DNA of 64,000 bases. Origin: Galeruca laticollis (Eukaryota; Arthropoda; Insecta; Coleoptera; Chrysomelidae). A program made the position numbers and the translations under genes. Below are positions 55,286 through 64,000 of the stretch, in pieces. Each line of letters starts with the position of its first letter. Position 1 is the first letter of the stretch. The stretch spans positions 172,418,445-172,482,444 of the forward strand of contig OY998176.1 of assembly GCA_963921935.1 (NCBI GenBank), read 5' to 3'. The notes under the pieces are model-generated. The model had not been told where the DNA came from. It did no database searches and saw nothing but the letters and a program-made list of their open reading frames with translations.

Positions 55286-56446
55286 TCCTGGGAAAGACCC
55301 ACATGAAGTAAAATCTTATCGACCTATCAGTCTGCTTTCAACTATATCAAAATTATTAGAGAAACGAAAAATTGATCCTAATTTTGATGCCAGCAATTGG
55401 ATACCTGAATTTCAGTTTGGATTCCGACGAGCCCACTCCACAATACAACAATATCACCGCATAACCCATACAATACTAAATTCTCTAAACAGCAAATAAT
55501 ATTGTACCTCAGTATTTCTAGACGTTAGACAGGCCTTCGATAGAGTTTGGCATGTTGGACTATTATACAAGAATAAAAAACATCTACCAACATTCTTCAA
55601 ACTATTGGAATCTTATCTTAACAATCGCCAATTCAGAGTACGAATAAAAGGAGACGTACCTGTTATGCCGCCTATCAACTCGGGTGTACCACAAGGCAGT
55701 GTCATTGGTCCACTATTATATATCTTGTTTACTTCAGATCTCCCATCATCACCAAACATCACAATAGGAACATTTGCTGATGACACTGTCATTCTAACTA
55801 CCCATAGTAATGTGCTGCAAGCCCACCATATCCTCCAAGAGTATCTTAAAAAATTAGAGAAGTGGTTGAAAGATTATAGTTTCGAAATAAATGAGAAAAA
55901 ATCTACACATATAACCTTCACTCTAAGAAAAGACGTATGTCCTCCAATACAGTTAAATAACACACAAATCCCGCAATCGACATCAGTGAAATACCTGGGC
56001 TTACATCTAGATGCTAAATTGAACTGGAAGGAAGATATCAAGAAGAAACGAAAACAGATAGACCTAAGAAGTAGATATATTGTAGATATATTCACTGGCT
56101 AATTGGACGGAAGTCTTCTCTTTCCATCGAAAATAAAATCATATTATATGAGGCAATAATTAAACCTGTATGGACCTATGGCATCAAAATATGGGGATGC
56201 GCCAGTAAATCCAACATAGCAATTGTACAAAGAAGCCAGTCTAAGAAATATCGTTAATGCCCCATGGTATATAACAAATAAAATTATCCACAATGATCTG
56301 AAGATCTTAACAGTGAAAGAAGTCATTCATGAAAGAACTGCTAGCCACCACAAGAAACTAGAAGCCCATACAAATCCTTTACTACAACCGCTACTTGAAA
56401 ATGATGTAATAAGAAGATTAAAACGACAATGGCCAATGCGAAATTA
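55286..56446 (+). pseudogene. Jockey-like reverse transcriptase, C-terminal two thirds
   Basis: Begins PGKDPHEVKSYRPISLLST, then PEFQFGFRRAHSTIQQ, VFLDVRQAFDRVWH, the 165-codon frame 55605-56102 with SGVPQGSVIGPLLYILFTSD and the catalytic GTFADDTVILTT, VKYLGLHLDAKLNW, then YEAIIKPVWTYGIKIWGCAS and a C-terminal RTASHHKKLEAHTNPLL reading to 56446. Endonuclease and the start of the reverse transcriptase are absent. Stops or frameshifts lie near 55498, 55575, 56100 and 56220. No RNase H is seen, consistent with Jockey. Confidence 0.9.
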
Positions 56447-56585
56447 ACAGGAAGCAGAAGGTCCTTTCGCTTGAGAGGACCTCATCATGCTAGTTGACCT
56501 CAGCTTCTTCCCATAGCTAAGTCACAGCCAGCATATTAGCTTATAGAATACCATGTATTTCGATTGCTGATTAATTGAAAAAAAA
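55286..56585 (+). mobile_element. 5'-truncated Jockey-like LINE with 9-bp TSD
   Basis: Flanked by TTCTGTTGG on both sides (55277-55285 and 56586-56594), and ends in a run of A after GATTAATTGAAAAAAA. It starts within the reverse transcriptase and runs to a short 3' untranslated region. This is the standard signature of target-primed reverse transcription with early stop. It lies inside mariner 4, just after its transposase. Confidence 0.93.
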
Positions 56586-57120
56586 TTCTGTTGGTAATTA
56601 TCTCTAACTTTGTTTTTTTAATGTTGATTGTTGTTTTATACCCTCACGAAATCAAATTAATTTAAAAAGATCCAAAACAATGTAAGCAACTTAATACTTA
56701 CGACTTTTGTTACCAGTATCTGTACAATTTGTTGATTTTCCTAAGCCAACTTGATATTACAGATTATAATACAACATGATTTAATGTAAGAACCACAAAA
56801 AGCTACAATTTATTTTTTTCGAAAATAGTTCATGATATCGATTTGGAAGAAGAGAATATTTTTCATGAAAATTATCTTGAATTTTCCAAATTCGGTGTCG
56901 GATACATAAAAAACTTGAAAATAACTTTTTTCTAATAAAAGTGCCTATTGGTCCCCCCAACTGACACGTTTGTGATAGATCTGGAAAAAATGTATTCACA
57001 GCAAACGACTGTTTTGTAACTGTTTATCGATTATTTAGAGTTTGAATATTTTAAGTAACGGTATTTTTGAGTAATTTGAAGTAAACTCATATGAGGACGT
57101 CTTCTTTAAAGGGCTGCAGC

Positions 57121-57379
57121 TCCCTTAGGAAGCATTTTCGGATTGAGGTAATTTGAGCTAAATCGACTTAAAATCACCTCTAGTAAGTGGTTTTCCGTTT
57201 GGCGGGATATATGTATCTAAATGAAGTTGAATGTGCAATTATTGAATATAATATTTGGAAAACTTGATTGCTGAATACTTCATTCTTTTCTAAATTGCTA
57301 ATTTGTCGACGTTGAAGTAGATTGCTTCTAGCGATTTTCCATTTCTAAATTCGTTGGTATGCCTGATGTTATGTTCTGT
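57121..57379. other. unassigned DNA
   Basis: Short interval between mariner 4 and the tyrosine-recombinase relic; nothing recognised. Confidence 0.5.
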
Positions 57380-58226
57380 ATTGCATTTGCCCTTTTATTA
57401 GCGATGTCAAGCTTATTTTTCTTCGATTCATCAATATATCCCTAAGCGACTGTAGTAGATTTCCAGCCACCATGGAATTTTAACGTGGTTATGTCACCTC
57501 CAGCATCAACAAGAATTGTTGCGGAAGATCGGCGGAAGTAGTGCACAGTATATAATTTGTAATTTGAGAATTTTAAATACTTGACAATGTCTTTCCCAAA
57601 GCTCCAAACTTATCCAGACCTATTCTCTGAATAGTACACTTTCTTTTTTGATAATTGAGGAAAAACCATAGGCCATTAGCATTTTGAGGGCGAAGATTTG
57701 CGTATTTTTTATAAGTTTTGTACTATTTTGGTTTTACTGTCTGGTATTGTTACCAAAACAGCTTAACCAAGATCATTGGAATTAGTAATTTTTATTTGAT
57801 GTAATTCATGTCTTCTACATGCACCCATAACTAATGCAACCTACAATGTAAATTAGTTTACTTAAACATATTTTTCATCATATGAAAATATAAAACTTAC
57901 TTCAGTTGCCAAATATACTTCATCTCGAGCCTTTTCAATGAAATTATCGATGTCATTTGCTATAAAGATCTTTGACTTTTTGGGTTTGTAGCCGTTAGAC
58001 TACCGCTTGAGAAGTGTGACCAGAAGTCGCCAAAATAAGCCATTAAAACGTTCTCGGAAAACGAGTCTTTGTCTTTTGATCTACCTTCCATTTCAAAAAA
58101 AAGATTATGAACGCGTTGATACATACTCTTCGACGTTTCCGGTAATAAATTCAGTGTTGTTATCTTTGCTGCTTTTATTATGTTCAGAGGTGTCAAATCT
58201 AAGTCAATATCACTATCAGTTTTCAT
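57380..58226 (-). pseudogene. Crypton-type tyrosine recombinase, near full length
   Basis: On the minus strand from Met 58226: an N-terminal SAM-like core-binding part (LLPETSKSMYQRVHNLFFEME, SFSENVLMAYFGDFW), then, in shifted frames, the catalytic part with NANGLWFFLNYQKRKC, YTVHYFRRSSATILVDAG (H-x-x-R box, about 57530), TTLKFHGGWKSTTV (late His/Trp) and GYIDESKKNKL (Tyr, about 57440). A stop sits directly before GYI where the related copy at 2464-3006 has E. Frames change near 57960 and 57600. Compared with the 2.5-kb copy it keeps the N-terminal domain. It would cut and rejoin DNA through the Tyr; now inactive. Confidence 0.8.
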
Positions 58227-58278
58227 TTCAATTAATAGTTTTCATAGAAATCAACTATGACATTACTCGTTACCTACT

Positions 58279-58812
58279 AAAGGTGGCGTTACATGCATCC
58301 GTTATCCGATGATACGATGATTCGAAATGAACCCTATTGGTCAAAAAATTCAAATGTCATTTTACTTTCGATGGTTTTCAACTTTCATACGATATGGTAC
58401 AGAGTTAAAATATTTTCTATTTCTTCCGATATCGGATAAATCTTAACCTCATTTTTTTTCATTTCATCTGTGCATAGTTACCGACTCTAGAAAAGCTATG
58501 AATTTACAGCAGTATACCTCATACCAAAGGCAAAGAAAACGTAACATCAAAAATATTCTGCTGCTGACTGCGAATACATGTTAAATTCAATATTTAATAC
58601 ATGAAAAGAGCAACCATCTCAACCAAGGGTCTTGTATTATATAATATATGTAGTTTGTAGGTTAGAGGTTATTTAGAATTCAGTAAATTCTAGGTTAGAT
58701 TTCGGATACGAGAATCGGATTAATGTAAATCAAGAAAAACACTCATAAGAAATTTTGAGTACTTCCGGAGAACATGTCGTCGGATAACGGATGCATGTAA
58801 CGCCAGTTTTAA
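58279..58812. mobile_element. non-autonomous element with ~35-bp inverted ends
   Basis: GGCGTTACATGCATCCGTTATCCGA at the left (about 58285-58309) is mirrored by TCGGATAACGGATGCATGTAACGCC at the right (about 58779-58803). The ~530-bp body has no coding frame. A TATCGGATA motif inside (about 58430) echoes the ends. It lies about 50 bp upstream of the Crypton-type gene start. The family that mobilised it is unknown. Confidence 0.88.
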
Positions 58813-59424
58813 ACGATCTGCTGACATTTCATCAATTTGTCGATGGACGTAATAATTTGACAAGCCGTAGTCGTGATTTTAGAGTGAACCTAGACCTATC
58901 ACGAAATATTCCATTTCGCATTTGTTGCTTAGCAACTTGCCTAGCAACCGATGCAAAAATGAAATTCTGTACAAAATGTGCTTGTTTATGATCGAAGTTA
59001 CGGTTATAAAATGAACATATATCGATGTTGTCGTAGAAAGAAATATTTTTCATTTTATATGAGAATTTAAATTCATTTCATATTTTAAATATATTTCTGT
59101 TGGTAGCACTAGTTAAAGCAACACGAATGCATCATGAGTGTGACTGTGAGCTGTTTTGTGTATTTTATGAGACTCCGAGTGCAATTCTGTTTCTATTCTA
59201 TACGTAGATGTGCTTGATCTTCATATATACTTATCTGTTCTATGACTTCAGCCATTCACGATCGTGTTAGATAGATATTTGTATAAAAACTTAAATTCTG
59301 TAAGCACCGATTCCATTAAAATGTATGAAACATATGGATGGTCAGGTCTTCAGTATCTTCAGAACAATAATACTGATTTATCTATACTTAAAATGTAACG
59401 GTAAGTGAAACAATCATTTATTAA
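58813..59424. other. unassigned DNA with an RFX-like palindrome
   Basis: GTTGCTTAGCAAC (58924-58936), followed by CCTAGCAACC, resembles an X-box, though with a one-base centre instead of the usual two. No downstream gene is visible. Confidence 0.35.
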
Positions 59425-59530
59425 ATACAAAACTCCGCATCCGTCTTCGGCACCTGTGGGACGAGTATTTTCAAATGCTGGAATGATCTTAAGACAAGAT
59501 CGGAGATGCATTGGTGATGAAATGTTTTAA
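59425..59530 (+). pseudogene. hAT transposase C-terminal fragment
   Basis: A short plus-strand reading, HPSSAPVGRVFSNAGMILRQ then DRRCIGDEMF and stop, matches the C-terminal dimerisation motif of hAT transposases (SAPVERVFS.AG is the conserved core). About 33 codons survive. It differs from the ZBED5-like hAT at 41.6 kb, whose equivalent reads TTKLCEIGFSAY. Confidence 0.75.
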
Positions 59531-61912
59531 AAACAATCAATCTGTGAGCTACTTCTGAGTTTAATTATTAATTAATAATTTTAAAGTTTGTATTATTCTT
59601 ATTAATAAAACAATTGGTGTTATTCGTATACTATTATTTTTTCTTTCAAGTAGGCTCAAACGAAAAAAAACATTGTCATTTTAAATTGTATTTCGAATAG
59701 GTATTTTATATTTTGTATTTTAAATAAAAATTCATAAACCATTTTCAATTTTGTAATCTAAATACATGTGATTAAGCTATCACTTATTTTCTATTTTAAA
59801 TAAATTTGGAAAAGCATTGCACCCAGTTCTGGAGCTACCCTAATCGACGTTGATGCCACATATAATATGTTCGACTCCGTTGTCTGACAAAAATATGTAT
59901 AATACTGGGTACTCGAATGAGTCCAAGCAAGATATACGTTTTTCAATTCGCAGTTCAGGCAGACGTTGCCACTATTTGAAGAAAGTTCATAAACATAAGA
60001 ATTAGAAGTTTATTTCATAAAAATATCCTTTTTCTATGTGATTCATAACATAGTATGACAAACTCAACTGAATTTAAAAAAACTCAAGTATACATCTTAA
60101 AATTATTAGTTCTAGAGTTTTATAAAGTGTTTCCGAATTATTCGCAGAGATAAAAAAATTTAGAATTAAATGAGACTGCTTTCATCTTTATGTACAGGTT
60201 ACTAGATCATTGCACTTTGCCAACTTTTTGAACACCAGAGGCCTTCGATTCTTGTGTTTAGTATAGTAAGAAGATTTTTTTTTATTGGCTACTATTTACT
60301 CAACACTTCTATGTTATTAAGTATGTATTTAAGGCATTGCAATCTACTGTATTTTAAATAGTGGATGATTTCACGACTCTTTTTCAGTTTTACTTCTTAA
60401 CTTATTATTAATTGTCCGATCTCTGATCATTATAAATACATTTCATTCTACTAGTTATGGTGGCGTAAATTAAGTTTCATATTTGTAGCACCTGCTGGAA
60501 ATTTCCTCACTAGTACAACGATGCATATTAAATTCAATTTTGGCGACGTGGACGAATATGAAACTTCTAAAAACAAAACAATAATCGAACGATAACAAGC
60601 ATGAACACAAAATTGGTTATCTGTGTTCTATGTCATGCATCAAATACCTTCATCTGCGATACTAAGCAAAGCTTTGCGATTTGAAAAAACAATTTAAAAC
60701 GCGCACAAGGGACAATCTGTATAGGGATTCGTTTTTATTCAGAACATATAACCTATTGACGATAAAATTGTCCAATTATTAACAATTTTCAACATGAAAT
60801 AATATTCAATAAAGTTCATTTCATCTACCACAAATTGCCTAAAAAAATATCCATAAATTTTAAACTTGTTTTTAGTAAATAAAATAGCCACAGCTTGCAC
60901 AAATTCTTTATCTCGACATATATCGAATCATTCATCAATATTATTAGAATATGTTGGATCCCACGCGGCGAAAAGTTATTGAAAGCAGCATAAATTGAAC
61001 TTGAATATGATCGAATTAACTGTAAGAAAGCTCGGGTAAGCATGGCAATTAAATTGTTGAATATTCATGGGAAATATTACATGCCCGATCAGTAAAGATA
61101 TTCACTGCTGTCTCACAGATATTTGAAGGGAAATGGCGAGTCTTAACAACAATGTTTTTTAGTAACTTAGAATCTTGTTATTGTGACAGAATTGCATTTT
61201 AGGAAATCACAAAAAGTTTTTCGCCGTAGGATATTTATTTATTGAAGTGAAACTCTTGCAACATTATAGGAATGTTGGCATGAAAGTAAGCTAACCAATC
61301 TGATAAATTCCGGGTGCATTTCTAATAAGTATTAGCTTTAGCTGAGGGAGAGATGGGGGGGAAGTAGAAGTCTAGGAGAGTAACAAGAAACGCAATTATA
61401 TTAGATTAGCACAATCAAGAGAGACGCAATGCTGTTCTCACTCCTGTTACCCCACAAATGATAGAATTTACAGTTGACGTTGGCATTGGTATATGACAAG
61501 AAAACAAAATATGATACAAAAATATTTATTTAAATGAAAAAATAACTAATAAATTTTGAAGGTCTGCAAGAATCCATAGTTCCATATATAATAATTCATC
61601 ATGTTGGGTTCCGGTCCAAACAACCACCACTTTGTGCAATGCCTAGTTTCCAAGCTAATACTGCTTTTAAAATAGTGGTATGTAATAAATTTAGGTTATC
61701 AAACTTCATATTCTTTCTACACATGCGTTTGAAAATGGCAGTATAAGTAAAAAACAAACAACTTTTTTCAATTTTGGGAATAACTTCACCCCAGAAGCAT
61801 TTGTTAACCCGGCGCGTGTGTGGTGGGGCGAGAATCACAACAAAATTTTTAACGTGGTTCACTCGTTGATGTCTGTACTTATCTTCCCTTCTTTTCAGTA
61901 GCTGGAGATGCC
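59531..61912. other. unassigned DNA
   Basis: Mostly A+T-rich with no recognised coding region. A 122-codon minus-strand frame (61599-61967) is open, but part of it lies in the dispersed repeat and I recognise no domain, so it is not called as a gene. Confidence 0.4.
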
Positions 61913-62030
61913 AGCGTCTAGACCACAGATAACCCACAGAGAGATGAGGCGCTGATTGTGGCGCCATCTAAAGAGCCCGTCGACTAAATAATTGAGTGAT
62001 TTTAAAAAGATTTCTGTAATATAGTTACGG
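61913..62030. repeat. dispersed repeat, second copy
   Basis: Matches 16216-16330 in the same orientation from TCTAGACCACAGATAACCCA through TGGCGCCATCTAAAGAGCC to TTTCTGTAAT. Confidence 0.85.
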
Positions 62031-64000
62031 GTTCGTTATATTTTTTCGACTGAATAGAGATTTAATTAAATAATACTTACAATTTATTATAAATTCTAAA
62101 AAAAGATCAGCTAATTATCTATTGAAATAACCTGTAGTCATTGTTTACATTGTTTAATGTCGATTGACCTTGAACTAAAATTCTTCTTGAATACAAAGTA
62201 TAAATCTTACTCTAGTTCTGTGAGTACTATGGAATTGATTGTCACCAAAAATTGCCTAGCTGAGGAAATGTTCAGGTTGTCTATCTCTCTTTCTTCTGTC
62301 TTTTCTTTTTTTCTGGGCCGAATGTAGACCATGTGGCTTAATTAAAATCGAATTCTATTTCGGATCTAAGGAGCCCTAGTACAAAGAAAGTAACATCAAA
62401 GAGAGAGTACGATTGACATCAGTTGATGCACACATTTTGTGGATTTACGTACCTTTCTTTACACGGCCGCTGCCCATATTCGGTAAGATACCTTGATTTC
62501 CGGAGATGCTCATCTAATCATAAATATTCGCAATTTCAAGCCAATACTGGAATGTCCAGTTAAATAATTAGCTCCGAACTATTTACCAGCAACCTGTCCA
62601 TTACATTAGTTCCAGTAGCATCTGACACTGTCACAAATTATACCAACGTACAGCCTGCTGCAAAGGTAGAGTTGCACCACCTGGAGTAGGAAGTAAGAGA
62701 TTTCAATTCTTTTCTTAGTTCTGCATATTGTGGCTGGGTCCTGCTCCCGTACAAGAAATATTGTCTGGTCAATTAGTTGTTAGAGTTATAAATTATTTAG
62801 TCTATTAGTTTTGCTTTCAAGATGAATATTATTTAGAAGTACCTTATATATTTATATATATAGCACTCTGTACACCGTGTAGTACTACATGGGGCCATAT
62901 TACCTGTAAATAAGCAACTAGACAAGTTGGGTAACTAAGCTGTTCAGTGTGAGGATTATAAAGAACCCTAGAAATGTATTACTTTCATTTCTGGCTCCTC
63001 CACGACCCACTCTACCGGTTCGAATAGAACAACCGTATAATTTCGAGCTAGTAAAACCTATGAATTAATTTGTTAAAACCTTTTATGTTTTCCTATTAAT
63101 AGTGGTGAAGTACTCTAACTGATACCCACGTAGCAAATGGCGCCCTGACGTGTTCATCTAGTTGTAATATAAGTAAAAATAGTTGTTATTTACCCAATAT
63201 TTTCTATGTGTTTTAAATTTTTTTTTGTTTTGCAATATTTCATTTCGTATCCTTTACGAGACGTAACTGATACAGCCACTGGATTTTCTGTTATTTCAGC
63301 TAGTTTCTTGATAATATTTCTTAGTATTTGCAACAATTTATGGAACTTGTCAATTTCATTCAATGTACATAAACAAATCAGGACGACACAAATAAAACCA
63401 CACAACTGTTAGTAGCATACACAACACAGGTTAGTTTTAATTCATATAGTAGAAAATTTTGTCTTTATTTCTTCACATATTCATTTGTTATTGTTCGTAG
63501 GTAATATTGCATTTTGACATTGACGAATTAAACATTCGTCTTCTTGTTTTGTTGGTGGCCTACGACATTATAGGCTACGCAGTTCAGGCCAAGGGTGGTT
63601 AATGTTGTTCTTAAATATTTTGGTATGTCTAAGGTAAAGATTACAGGGTTGTTGATCTTGCGCTATTAGTTATGTAAACTTGAAATAAATAAAAGAATTA
63701 GTTGGTATAATACTATAAATGGTACTTTGTTTGTAGTTAGCGATTTGGTTATTTTTTTTGTTTTGTAAAACTGATGTAAATAGTTTATGGTTGGATAGTT
63801 GTGGCAGTGATGTTAACTTAATTTGCACTCTGTACATCCAAGCAAACTTGGCGCACAGTGTCGTACTTGCCGATTGATTTTTTGGGGTGGTTTTTCTAGC
63901 AAAATTATTGTCGCGTTTGGTGGTTTTAGTTTCGAGTGGTTTTAGCCTAGTAAGAGGTTTCCGCTAATAAAACCACGGCCGATCGCCCAAACCGATATAT
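62031..64000. other. unassigned DNA, possible retrotransposon LTR edge
   Basis: No gene recognised. AGCAAATGGCGCCCTGACGT (63132-63151) contains TGGCGCC, the start of the lysine-tRNA type primer-binding site used by many LTR retroelements. Upstream, 62840-62880 has a TATATATTTATATATATAGCAC stretch that could be a promoter. No second LTR or gag reading is visible before the window ends, so this is only a hint. Confidence 0.3.

Larger units (their letters stand above)
52388..57120 (+). mobile_element. DD41D mariner 4, split by two later retroelements
   Basis: Left terminus GGGTGTCCAGAAAGTCTCC after TA. The ~440-bp left inverted repeat (to about 52830) is matched by 56690-57120, for example ATATGAG.ACGTCTTC, GTCGTTTGCTG, TTGGGGGGACCAA and GTATCCGACACCGAATTTGG. 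The right outermost ~35 bp do not match, so that end is damaged. Removing the solo LTR (53739-55017) and the Jockey-like insert (55286-56585), each with one target copy, leaves a ~2.1-kb element. Confidence 0.9.

Noticed and set aside
61599..61967. 122-codon minus-strand frame
   Set aside because: Its start lies in a dispersed repeat and no domain is recognised; length alone is weak evidence. It would be reconsidered if transcripts exist.
63138..63152. TGGCGCC primer-binding-like site as proof of an LTR retroelement
   Set aside because: Only a 7-base match, with no matching LTR pair or gag frame in the window; kept only as a hint.

Overview
This window looks like nuclear DNA from an insect. 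It is strongly A+T-rich, carries many (TA)n microsatellites, and is packed with transposable-element families typical of large insect genomes: Penelope-like elements, DD41D mariners, piggyBac, ZBED5-like hAT, Harbinger with a MADF partner, IS630/Tc1-like elements, Crypton-type tyrosine recombinases, Ty3/gypsy-like solo LTRs, and RTE, Jockey and RNase-H-bearing LINEs. A beetle or hemipteran with a TE-rich genome would fit, but nothing here fixes the species. I found no convincing host protein-coding gene, tRNA or rRNA, and almost every open frame is a piece of a transposon.

Layout. 0-9 kb: A+T-rich DNA with a tyrosine-recombinase relic (2.46-3.0 kb), a solo LTR with ATAT target duplication (3.79-4.26 kb), a decayed Penelope fragment (5.0-5.9 kb) and a tandemly doubled hairpin repeat (7.3-8.5 kb). 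9-13 kb: a young piggyBac with perfect 17-bp terminal repeats and TTAA duplication, sitting inside an older, different piggyBac. 13-18 kb: foldback repeats and unassigned DNA. 18.2-22.6 kb: two Penelope-like copies head to head, forming a ~4.2-kb palindrome bounded on both outer sides by (TA)n, with hammerhead-like motifs near their 3' ends. 22.6-26.6 kb: two DD41D mariners with very long terminal inverted repeats, separated by (TA)n. 26.6-28.7 kb: a ~353-bp satellite array that switches orientation, then a related foldback.

31-36.1 kb: a nearly complete RNase-H LINE on the minus strand. 36.8-38.4 kb: an RTE-like fragment. 38.4-41.6 kb: an IS630-like element carrying a 421-bp insertion. 41.6-46.9 kb: a hAT element interrupted by an RTE-like LINE. 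47.4-48 kb: Harbinger transposase and MADF fragments. 48.3-50 kb: a third DD41D mariner. 50.5-51.4 kb: a second IS630-like relic. 52.4-57.1 kb: a fourth DD41D mariner split by a 1.28-kb solo LTR (TSD CAGT) and then by a 5'-truncated Jockey-like LINE (TSD TTCTGTTGG). 57.4-58.2 kb: a second tyrosine recombinase. 58.3-58.8 kb: a non-autonomous terminal-inverted-repeat element. 59.4 kb: a hAT C-terminus. The rest to 64 kb is mostly unassigned, apart from a dispersed repeat and a possible LTR/primer-binding site.

The elements do not cooperate as a pathway. What links them is nested insertion, which gives a relative order of arrival at several loci. Nearly all coding regions are broken by frameshifts, stops or lost catalytic residues, so they read as relics, although several termini and target duplications are still intact.
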